NCBI RefSeq assembly: GCF_009389715.1
Contig: NC_052405.1
Coordinates: forward strand, 8,473,194-8,537,193
From: Phoenix dactylifera
Lineage: Eukaryota > Streptophyta > Magnoliopsida > Arecales > Arecaceae
Direction: 5' to 3'
Length of the DNA: 64,000 bases
Positions 1 to 9,268 of the stretch are shown piece after piece. A model generated the notes under the pieces. It saw only the letters and a list, made by a program, of their open reading frames with translations. It did no database searches and was not told the origin of the DNA. Position numbers and translations under genes: made by a program. Numbering within the stretch: position 1 is the stretch's first letter; each line of letters opens with the position of its first letter.

Positions 1-1115
1 ACTGTACCATCTTTTATCTTTTCTTTTATTCCTTTCATGATGATCTGTGTTTTCTTTTAGTTCCTTACTTCATTCACATCTATTTCTGTTTTCCCTAGTT
101 TGCTATGGATCCCAAATCGCTTTTCTTGATACCTAAACAGCCATCATCCAGTCATAAATTTACTAAATATATCAGTTGTTTAACAGCTCCTTTCAAGCCC
201 TTTCTCTCTTTGTTCTACATCTTAGTTCATCACTTAAACAATATTGTAGATCCTGAGTCTAGATCCTATTTAATCAACCCTTCTTTTCTATAGAAAACTT
301 ACCTTGCTAGTTCATGGAAAACTTGATTTGATTTCTTATGGATAGCAAGGCAGTGTATCTATTCCTAAGCACCTCCAAACCTCCTTGTTCCCTATTTGAG
401 CCTTAGTTTCACATTCCTTAGATTCATCTCAGCATCCACAATCATTTTGGCATCAAAATTCCTATTGTCAACATTCAATTTTAATTACATCTCAGGTATG
501 AACCCAATTTCCCAGCAACATATATGTTTAGACACCATGCTCAACCCAGAGCCTCGCTTCCATAGACACTATAGAAGTCCACAGAACTGTCTTATAAGAC
601 CTTTTGTTTTCAAGTACTGAGAAAAGAAGATTAAGGTACATGCTTCGTAGCAAAACTGGCCATTGATGGTTCAATTAGCGACAACAATACATGAATATGT
701 TACTAAGAAGAGAGATGGCGCAGTAATAGTTTTGATCTCCCTAATAGTCACTACTTCAATTGGTATCTCCATTGATCCATACACTTAACAAACATTGCAG
801 AAGCTACTTTATTAGTGGGTGAAATGCTTATAGATAAATACTGGAAAGCTTCTCAATGTGCAAAAATGGTCGATTTTGCACTTGTTTTAAAAGCATATAA
901 TTTTTAAGTCACCGTAAAATGACACTGAGACCTCTTCTGTAATAAGTAATTCCTTTGTCCCACCATGTACCAACAAGAGAGATACTGTCTCCTCCAGCTC
1001 CAGTTCCTACCTTCAGAAGATCCAAATTGATTAGAAGAACATTGCGCCTCCTGAAAATTTATAGAATGTGTGCTTGTTTATGTGCACTTTCATAGACAAG
1101 AAGCTTAAATAAAGA
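1..1115. other. AT-rich spacer, nothing recognised
   Basis: No coding region with a recognisable protein family, RNA gene or clear repeat boundary is visible. Short open stretches here have no plant codon bias and no family motifs. The window edge cuts whatever lies to the left. Confidence 0.5.
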
Positions 1116-1326
1116 TTTGCAGCATCCTCTTCAAAGTCGTCTTGAAAGTCCTGGTCATCATCCATTACACACAGTTGAACAAACAGTCAGGCAAATTTTA
1201 GGCAGATGGTCCCAAAAAGTGGCTATGTACCAGAGAAACACTATGCTTCTGCTTTGCAAGATGAGCTCAAATAGGACTGTTGAATCAAGAACAGATCTTA
1301 AAGATTTTCAATCAGCACAACAGTAG
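1116..1326 (+). pseudogene. exon-like remnant of an unrecognised host protein
   Basis: About 70 codons read like real protein: it begins QHPLQSRLESPG, continues HTVEQTVRQILGRWSQK, and ends ESRTDLKDFQSAQQ. The middle reads better in a neighbouring frame (SGYVPEKHYASALQDELK), so about one base has been lost near 1215 and the frame is regained later. This looks like a decayed exon or retrocopy rather than a working gene. No start codon, splice partner or second exon was found nearby. I do not recognise the family; it could also be chance. Confidence 0.3.
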
Positions 1327-1545
1327 TAATAAGAGCTAACTAATTTAGATAGCACATCATGTTGCTCCAATAAAGTACTATTTTGCATCTCATTGACTTA
1401 AACAAGCGACTTCTGATTCTTCACTTCGTAAGGATTGTATTTTACTTACCGTTAGCTGTAGGAATGGGAAAGCAGGTCTTCAAAAAAATTAATAAAAAGT
1501 ATTTAGGAAGTGGGTGCTGGAACAAGTTTTTGAGGATATTTGGAG

Positions 1546-1996
1546 TGTCATAGCTCATGACTTATTCAAAAAGGCTAGCTCTTTGGGTTTCTTGGCTCTG
1601 CAAAAGTACCCATGATCTACTTAGTGCATGGTTGTTATGAGATTAAACACAAGCCAGCACGGGTCCTCACATACTTCCTCTGTTTAAACCCTAGTGTCCT
1701 CACCAGATTAAGGATCCAAATCTATTTCAAATCAAACCATAAATACCACAAATCCAGTCATAAACACCATAACCAGCCTATGGTCAATTCAAATGGGCTC
1801 GTGCTGCAGTCTTCCATTCTCCATAAAGACTATAGGTCGGTTCCACTCTGATATCATTTGCCACAACCCAAGACCTCATCCAAAAAAGGCTGGCTAGAAA
1901 ATATTATTTAAATTTTTTGGCTTCGTATAGGTATTCAAGATCTGCTCAGTGCATAGCCGATATGGGACTAAACACACGTCCATGCAAGTCCTCACA
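1546..1996 (-). mobile_element. TRIM-type LTR element, complete layout (copy 1)
   Basis: Small non-coding LTR element of about 451 bp in reverse orientation. On the minus strand it has a 5' LTR (1996-1859, 138 bp), a primer-binding site like that of initiator tRNA-Met (about 1857-1845, ATGATATCAGAG against the plant consensus TGGTATCAGAG), a short internal region without coding capacity, and a 3' LTR (1671-1546, about 126 bp). Internal and LTR sequence match the copies near 21.5, 25.3 and 61.8 kb. The flanks TGGAG and TGGAA look like a decayed 5 bp target duplication. The LTRs differ clearly from each other, so the insertion is old. A terminal-repeat retrotransposon in miniature depends on proteins from another element. 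Confidence 0.78.
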
Positions 1997-2276
1997 TGGA
2001 AGGGGGTATGCACTCCTAAATGAAAGATTCCTGCTACTAAAGTTTGTGCTTTCCACTTGGTGATCACTTCAGATAATAGTGAATAACTAGAAAGAGCCCC
2101 CCTCCACCCCAACCAACACAAAACAAGACAAAAAGCAAGAGATATTGGAGTAGGCAACATGTTGTAATTTAAAAATGTATTTATATCTTCACTTAACACT
2201 TGCATGTCTATGGAAAAAGGGGAAAAAAGGCTTTGTGGACCTCATTGCATATGCTTCGGATGTTTCTTTTAAAAGG

Positions 2277-2350
2277 AAAACCCTGGTTCATCAACAAGCA
2301 GTCTAACTTCAGGTTGTTTCTTTTAGCATATCATAAATGAACCAGGGTTA
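2277..2350. repeat. short inverted repeat (hairpin)
   Basis: The arm CCCTGGTTCAT (within 2277-2293) is matched by its exact complement ATGAACCAGGG (within 2334-2350), about 45 bases apart. It could be the core of a small MITE or chance. No target duplication was identified. Confidence 0.35.
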
Positions 2351-3140
2351 ATCCTCACCTCTTTTGAAAGGGAAAAGAAAAACTAGCTTAAGATTTCCCA
2401 GATGAATAAAACTTAAATATCGGTTATTCCACTTCTCTCTAAGCCTTTTCATCCAATATTTGATTAATAACACTTACTAAGCAGGAATAATAGGAAGAAG
2501 GATTTATCAAGTTGACCCAAAATAAACAGAGAAGGAATGATAATTATAATTCGATAAACAGATAAATAAAACAATTGCCCAACAGTTGGTTTTATTATCA
2601 TAAAAAGTTTACTGTTTGACTTGATAATTGATTAAGAAAATCAAAAAATACAATGCATTTGAAAAACCTAGTTCTTCAGACCTTGCACCCATCACACGGG
2701 CAAAGGAAATGGTCTTCTCTATAACCTGATCCGTTAATGAGAGAATTTCCGGCATGGCTTGATTAATTTATCAAATCATCATGCATTAACCATTAGCTTT
2801 CCCTTGAGTCTCAAACTTCAAATTCAATGCCTATTTCAATTTGACTCTCTTTTGTTTCCAATTTGACTCTTAAAGATACAAAATTAAAAAAAAAATGGTA
2901 CCAAAACACAGCAAATAGAGACCTTTCATCAAACAAAGCGACATGAAACACCAGCTTCCGTGCATCCAACTAATGATAAAACTAGTACCATCTTCAAAAG
3001 AAATACAAAAGTAATATAAAATGAAAACATGTAATCATTCAGTGCTTACCATCTTAATCTTCAATAAATTCTTCTTCAACTCTTTTTCTCCTTCCTTTTC
3101 ATCTCTCCTAGTTTATGTAGGAACTGCTCGAGCATAGGTG

Positions 3141-3341
3141 TCACTCTTCTTCGCGTGGCTTGTGAGGGAAATATTTGCAGAATAAGGTAAGGGAAAGGGT
3201 CATTTCGGGAAGGGCAGGGCATGTGGCGGGCAAGCTCCGAGCTTGGAAAAGTCCAAGGGAGTGAGCAGAGGAGAGAGTCGCTTCCTCTGAAGCACGCTTC
3301 TCCTGAACAAAATCCATTTGTCGCAGGGGCGGCGGAGCCAT
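3141..3341 (-). CDS. orphan 66-codon open frame, doubtful
   Basis: The frame starts MAPPPLRQMDFVQEKRASEE and ends FPHKPREEE. It lies in a patch clearly richer in GC than its surroundings, which is the main reason to mention it. No known domain, signal peptide or membrane segment is evident. A possible splice donor follows about 90 bases beyond its stop, so the patch could be a leader exon of a minus-strand transcript rather than coding. I do not recognise it, and it may be spurious. Confidence 0.2.
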   Translation of the reverse strand: MAPPPLRQMDFVQEKRASEEATLSSAHSLGLFQARSLPATCPALPEMTLSLTLFCKYFPHKPREEE

Positions 3342-4627
3342 GCGGCGACAGGGATTAACGGCTAATATAGGCGGCAAAGAAGAGTCCCTCGTTCACCCTA
3401 TCAAGATACCATGAGCTCTTAATCTTATGCGTCGCATACATCCAATACCACAAATATCGGAAGGTTCTATACACTGAATACGCTGAATCATGGGCCATTG
3501 GACGAATCATGGTCTGACCAAGTCCGACAAAACCAGTCATATGCTTTTGGAATTAGCGCACACGGCGAGGATGTGATAACAAATTCTTCCCACCACCTTT
3601 CGATCGGGATTGTTGGTTGCATTTGTCTCTGACGAGTCTGGGATCCCAATGATATGATCTAAAAGAGTCATCAAATTTAATTGACCTATTGGGCCGAATT
3701 TTTGAAAATTATAATTTGGCCATACGATATGTAATTGAGAATATTTTTGTTTGAATCGAGTAACTTTTCTAGGTGCGCCGCTCCCTAAGAAAAATCATGC
3801 TCCTAGCGATTAAGCCCATATTCCATTATTTGTATACTAAAATGAGCTGGTCTAGCCAAAAATTTTCTTTTCGAAAAAAATCGGCGAGAGAGATAGCTGG
3901 CAAAATTGATGTAAAAGTCGAAATTTACCTTCTACAAAATTTTAACTTTTTCGAGTCTTATTAGAACTAAAAAAGAAATCGGATTTGAATTGGGCAAAAA
4001 CGAACATCATCATTATAAATGAAGGATATGTAACTTAATTTTTGAATTATCAAATGGAGCATCAATCATAATAAAGAAGAGGGTGTAAAACTTACTTACC
4101 CAATTTTTTTATTTTTTTAAGAGATCCAAGTTGAGCAAAAAAAAATTTATTCTGCTTGGTTGGATCATGATGCAATACCAGCCAGCTTGTGTGGATATGG
4201 GCTGCCAAGCTAGGACACATTGCGTACACTTATCCAACGAAAGAAAATACATAGATAATATGTATCGAATGCAAGTGCAGACAATGACCGGCCAAATTAT
4301 ATTTTATAAAGAAAAATCTTTTTAGAATTTCATTCCTCGAACGGTGTATGCTATCTTTGCTATATATGTTGCAGAAAAAAAATATTCCATTAATAATATG
4401 TCACTCTTCCCATTTTGTGAAAGTTCCTTTGCTATTCAACCTAAGACACATTCCACGAATAATATCTAGAAAGGAAATAGATATCTAGAAAGTTCACTAT
4501 ATTTTGGACCTAAAAAGACATGGAGGTGATGTACATAAGCCAGAAATATCAGCCCGGTCCCGGTCCATGCCCAACCCAAGCCCATTCGCATACGCATCAC
4601 CATCGGCGCGACTATCGAAGCATTAAT

Positions 4628-7388
4628 TTTTTTTTTTTTTTGCCAATGGTAGCTCAAATAGCTTTAGTGCGAGTACCGCTAGTAGAATCAAAAAAGAGAA
4701 AAAAACGTAAATATGGAGGGGTAGCTATCTCAATAGTCCACGGGACTGCACTAGAATACCAAGCAACAAAAGGGGCAACCTAGCCGCCCTATTAGCCTTC
4801 CTGAAGACATGAACTGCCTGAAAGAAATCCAAGTCTCCCACCAGTTGACGGATGTCATGCAACAACGGGTGCCCACACCCATACTAGTCCTCTCCTCGAA
4901 TCCAATCAATCACGATAGAAGAGTCCCCCTCAAGATACACCCTATCCGCACCAAGCACCCGCCTCGCAAAGGTGATACCCTCCCAAGCTGCCTGAAGCTC
5001 AATCCTAATAGCAGTCATGCCCGAAGAACGTCGTCCCCTTGCTGCAATCAACCTAGATGCATGGTCCTTGATCACAAAACCAACTCCACCGTTAGCTCCA
5101 TCGGCAGAGGCACTACCATCAAAATTCACCTTAAAGTAGCCGGGGGGTGGGGGCACCCAAGAGAAGAAGGCAAATCTGGACGCTGCTGCAATAGAGTGGG
5201 TGTCCCAAATTTTCCTAGCCATCCCAGATGAATCCACGGTAGTGGGTGTAGAGAGCTCTGCAACATGTCGAAGAACCCTATCCACAATCGGCCTCACATG
5301 CATCCATCTATCCTCGAATAGGTGGGCGTTCCTATCCAACCAGATATGGTAGGCTAGGTAAGCACCTTGATGCCTCGCCTTGCAATACTCGGACTCCGTA
5401 GGGAGTCCTTTAGGAAATGAAGAAAAGCCTCAGCTGACATCCCAACACGTTGCACGAGAAAGGAAGCATACCTCCAAATCTGAATAGTTCGGGCACACTC
5501 AAAGATGACATGACTGATAGACTCCTCAGCATCCGGGCAAGTCTAGCACATTGGTGAAAATCGGGCCCCTTTCCTAGCCAGCACACTTCGAGTCGGCAAG
5601 CAGCCCTAAGCCACCTTCCAAATGAATAAGGCGACAAGTAGGTGGACCCGCAACCTCCATATCCAACCTTCCTCCAACTATCGAACTGACTCTCGATCAG
5701 TCAGGGCCTGCAGGTCCCTGGCCCGCACCCTCAATCTCCCTATTGGTGCCCAAACCTATCTATCCGGCCTTGCCCCCACAGGAATGGGTAGTGCCAGGAT
5801 CCTCTTAGCCATCTACGCCCCAAAAGTCTTCCGGATCACCACCTCACTCCACTTGCCCTCCTCAGGAATGAACAGGTCACACACTCTGCATCCATCCAGC
5901 CTCGCTGAATCGACAAACGTCGGCCAACGACACAATGGAAGCTTGGTCACCCAACTGTCTCTCAGCACATCAATGGACCGCCCATCGCCAATAGCCCATC
6001 TAATTGCAGGGAGCACCAACGAGCCTAGGCACATATCTCTCTCTCCAAATGAAGGAACACCCATGTCCTGCTTGGGTATCTACCATCGATGAGAGAGCCT
6101 CCTATTTGGCTCTCATGAGGGAACACCACAAACTGTCAGGCTCCAGAATGAATCTAGCTGCATGTCTCGCCGCCAATGCCTCCCACCTCGCCACCAAGGA
6201 ATGCACCCCTAAGCCGCCCCGTCTGACTGGTTGACAAATTACCTCCCATGAGATCAGATGAATACCTCCTTTACCCCCACACTTGCCCCAGATTAAACTC
6301 CTAAAAAGCTGCTCAAGGGTGCGCATAGGTGCCAGCGGCAAAACTGTATCGGATAACAGGAACACCAGCATCGAGCTGAGAACCGATCGCACTAGTGTAA
6401 CCCTACTCATCATAGAGAGAGTATCCACATGCCAACCCTCAAGCCTATGCTTGATACTCAGCTCCAGGGAAGAACAATCACTGCTACGGAGGTGCTGGCC
6501 AGTGATCGGGACACCCAAGTACTGCATAGTACCCTCTTGCTCACCCACTCCTAAAATCTTTCTGATGGTGGCCTTCATCTGTGGCTTGGTTCTCGGACTG
6601 AAACAAACAGCTGACTTGGATAAGTTGATTCGCTGCCCCGACGCAACACAATACTCCCATAGAATCCTCCTCAGTACCAGAGCTGCATGTTTGGATGCCC
6701 TAGCTAAAAGCAGACAATCATCAGCAAATAGAAGATGTTAGATCTGGAAGGCATCCGACACAGGCTTGTAAGCCTCCAGGACCTGAGACTCCACTGCCTG
6801 TCAAAGGGCTCTAGACAGTGCATCCGCGTAGATAATAAACAATAGAGGAGAGAGTGGGCAGCTTTCATGCAAGCTGACCGACGATTGAAAGAACTGAGTC
6901 GGCATACCATTCACCAGAATGCCAAAGGATGGGATTCTAATACAACTCATCACCCACCTAATCCAGATTTCATGAAAACCAAAACTCACCAAGAAAGCCG
7001 CAAAAAGTCCCAGCCCATCATGCTAAAGGCTCTCTCCATGTGAAGCTTGATTTTCATCAACCAATTCTTCGCCGAAGCTCTCCTAAGATCACACATAAAC
7101 TCCTGGGCAATAAGGACATTGTGAATAATGCTCCGTCCACCCACAAAGACTTCCTAACTGATAATTCGAGAAAGAATGGCTCTCATCCTAGCCACCAAAA
7201 CCTTCGTCGTAGCTTTATACAAGATAGTATAAAAACTAATCGATCTATAGTGACATAGCCCTGTAGCATTCTGCCTTTCCGAAATCAAAGTAACAAAGGT
7301 TCACCACCACTTCGCAGGCATCTCGGCGGTACTAAAGTAAAGTTGAATGGCCTTAGTGGCATCCTGCCTAATAAGCACCAACTTTGTT
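4628..7388 (-). mobile_element. 5'-truncated LINE with reverse transcriptase and terminal RNase H
   Basis: On the minus strand, conceptual translation gives the fingers and palm of a plant L1-type reverse transcriptase: a RHYRSISFYTILYK-like block, IHNVLIAQEF, and the catalytic FADD at 6728-6717 inside LLFADDCLLLARAS. The RT thumb and connection region follow (LGVPITGQHL, about 6500). A zinc-finger-like segment near 5.5 kb and an RNase H domain (5230-4700: VNFDGSASADGANGGVGFVI, IELQAAWEGI, GDSSIVIDWI) come last. The element ends in a 15-base poly(T) on the plus strand at 4627-4641, i.e. a poly(A) tail. ORF1 and the APE endonuclease are missing, typical of aborted target-primed reverse transcription. 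Several stops and frame changes show it is dead. The flanks 4616-4627 and 7389-7400 agree at 10 of 12 bases and may be the target duplication. Confidence 0.88.
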
Positions 7389-7597
7389 CGTAGCATCAAT
7401 ATAAAAAAAAAATAAAAAAATAAAAATTCCAAGTCCAATAATTAGAATCATCTGAATCTCCACCGTCCCTTTCTCGGACGGTGGCCATTGGCCACGCCCT
7501 CCTCTTCCACTGCAACACCCGTGACTCCTCTTTCCCTCTCCACTTGGAGAACAGACAACAGGAAAAGCCCCCCCACACTTCTCACACCCTCACCTGT

Positions 7598-7604
7598 TAT
7601 AAAT
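7598..7604 (+). promoter_or_regulatory. TATA-like box of the pectinesterase gene
   Basis: TATAAAT lies 12 bp before the first in-frame ATG (7616) and 63 bp before the second (7667). If it is the working TATA box, transcription would start near 7630 and the second ATG would be used. Confidence 0.35.
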
Positions 7605-7615
7605 CCCAATTCCCG

Positions 7616-9268
7616 ATGAAAAAGCATCCCACGTTCCGCTGTCCCCGCGTCCTCCTCCTCCTCTCCATGGCCACCCTCCTCTCCCTCCTCTTCCTCCTCG
7701 TACTCCTCCCGCCCTCCCCTTCCGCCGCCGCCGGCGCTTCCCTCTCCCAGCCGCCGTCTCAAGTCCGCCAGGCCTGCCGCGCCACCCGCTTCCCCTCCTC
7801 CTGCGAGTCCACTCTCACCAAGTCCCGCGACCTCACCCCCCTCGGCCTCACCCTCGCCTCCCTCTCCGTCTCCTCCGCCGCCCTCCCCACCGCCAGCTCC
7901 CTCGTCCAGTCCATCCTCGCCGCCTCCTCCTCCAACCTTAACCGCTCCAATGCCGCCCGCAACTGCCTCGAGCACCTCTCCCTCTCCGACCGCCGCCTCG
8001 CCGCCGCCTCCGCCGCCCTCCCCCGCGGCCGCGCTGCCGACGCCCGTGCCTGGACCAGCGCCGCGCTCCTCTACCAGTACGACTGCAACAACAGCCTCAG
8101 CTACGTCAGTGGCACCCGCCTCGTCGCCGATGCCATGGCCTTCCTCTCCTCCCTCTACGACCTCACCAGCAACGCCCTCTCCCTCATCGCCGCCCGCCAG
8201 CGCTTCGGCGACGACCTGTCCCTCTGGTCCCCGCCCCAGACCGAGCGCGACGGCTACTGGGGCGATCCCGCCGCAGCGGTGGGTCGCCGATCCGCATCCC
8301 GGATCGCCGGATTGCTCTCCGATCTGCAGACAGACGCCACCGTGTGCCGGATCGGCGACTGCAACTACCGGACGGTCCAGGACGCGGTCGCCGCCGCGCC
8401 GGACTTCGGAGCCGGCCGGTTCGTGATCCGGATCAAGACCGGAATCTACAAGGAAACCGTTCGGATACCCTTCGAGAAGACCAACGTCGTCCTCATCGGC
8501 GACGGCATAGGCGCCACCGTGATCACCGGCGCCCTCAACGTCCAGATGCCGGGCGTCTGGACCTACAACACCGCCACCGTCGGCGTCCTCGGCGACGGCT
8601 TCATGGCGCGCGACCTCACCATCGAGAACACCGCCGGCGCGGGGGCGCACCAGGCAGTGGCGCTCCGGTTGGACAGCGACCACTCCGTCCTCGACACCGT
8701 CGAGCTCCGCGGCCACCAGGATACTCTCTACGCGCGGTCCCTCCGGCAGCTGTACCGCCGCTGCCGGATCTCCGGCACCGTCGATTTCGTCTTCGGCAAC
8801 GCCGCCGCCGTGTTCGACGAATGTCTCCTCGAGGTGGTGACGCGGGCGGAGGGGCCAGGGAAGTCCGGTAGCGACGCCGTGACGGCGCAGGGACGGACGG
8901 ACCCGGCGCAGGCGACGGGTTTCGTGTTTCGCCGTTGCGCTGTTAACGGGAGCGAGGAGTTCTTGACAGCGTTTAGGAGGAAGCCGAAGGCGAATAGGGT
9001 TTTTCTGGGGCGGCCGTGGAAGGAGTACGCGAGGGTGGTGTTCATAGAGACTTATTTAGGGGAAGTGGTGAGTCCGGAAGGATGGCTCCGATGGAGAGGG
9101 GAGTTCGCGCTTGATACATTATTCTATGGGGAGTATGGGAGCTACGGGCCCGGCGCTAATAATACTTCTAGGGTGAAGTGGAGTTCTCAAATACCAGCAA
9201 TCCATTTGGTGGTGTACTCGGTGGAGAATTTCATTCAAGGGAATGAGTGGATTCCCTCCGACCAGTAG
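7616..9268 (+). CDS. PME51: pectinesterase with N-terminal inhibitor domain (PME51-like)
   Basis: Secreted type I pectin methylesterase, which removes methyl esters from wall homogalacturonan. It is a single exon of 550 codons, the usual family length. A hydrophobic leader (about residues 10-35) is followed by a PMEI-type domain with its paired cysteines (RQACRATRFPSSCES, then ARNCLEHLS), then the catalytic beta-helix from about residue 240: GIYKETVRIP, HQAVALRLDSD, GHQDTLYARS, VDFVFGNAAAVF and LGRPWKEYARVV. These carry the expected active-site Gln, Gln, Asp, Asp and Arg residues. An alternative start at 7667 (MATLLSLLFLLVLL) has a better start context and gives a cleaner signal peptide. Codons are extremely C-rich up to about 8.9 kb and more balanced after that, as in many monocot genes. 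It converges on GUX. The paralogue number is inferred from overall resemblance. Confidence 0.93.
   Translation: MKKHPTFRCPRVLLLLSMATLLSLLFLLVLLPPSPSAAAGASLSQPPSQVRQACRATRFPSSCESTLTKSRDLTPLGLTLASLSVSSAALPTASSLVQSILAASSSNLNRSNAARNCLEHLSLSDRRLAAASAALPRGRAADARAWTSAALLYQYDCNNSLSYVSGTRLVADAMAFLSSLYDLTSNALSLIAARQRFGDDLSLWSPPQTERDGYWGDPAAAVGRRSASRIAGLLSDLQTDATVCRIGDCNYRTVQDAVAAAPDFGAGRFVIRIKTGIYKETVRIPFEKTNVVLIGDGIGATVITGALNVQMPGVWTYNTATVGVLGDGFMARDLTIENTAGAGAHQAVALRLDSDHSVLDTVELRGHQDTLYARSLRQLYRRCRISGTVDFVFGNAAAVFDECLLEVVTRAEGPGKSGSDAVTAQGRTDPAQATGFVFRRCAVNGSEEFLTAFRRKPKANRVFLGRPWKEYARVVFIETYLGEVVSPEGWLRWRGEFALDTLFYGEYGSYGPGANNTSRVKWSSQIPAIHLVVYSVENFIQGNEWIPSDQ

Larger units (their letters stand above)
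1997..4615. other. spacer, mostly unrecognised
   Basis: AT-rich spacer of 2.6 kb. It contains a short hairpin near 2.3 kb and a locally GC-richer patch at about 3110-3400 with one small open frame, both listed separately. On the minus strand a GTAAGC splice-donor-like sequence near 3050 could close a small exon that includes this patch, but no downstream coding exon is visible. No RNA gene was seen. Confidence 0.45.

Noticed and set aside
4520-6741. Several plus-strand frames of 75-156 codons
   Set aside because: Antisense to the LINE; the minus strand carries the RT and RNase H motifs.
7448-8716. 422-codon open frame on the minus strand, rich in Gly, Glu, Ala and Val
   Set aside because: It is the antisense shadow of the GC-rich pectinesterase exon; its composition follows from the C-rich sense codons and it has no domain.
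7950-8871. Long plus-strand frames rich in Pro/Ser or Arg in other phases of the pectinesterase exon
   Set aside because: Same cause: low A/T content removes stops in all frames.
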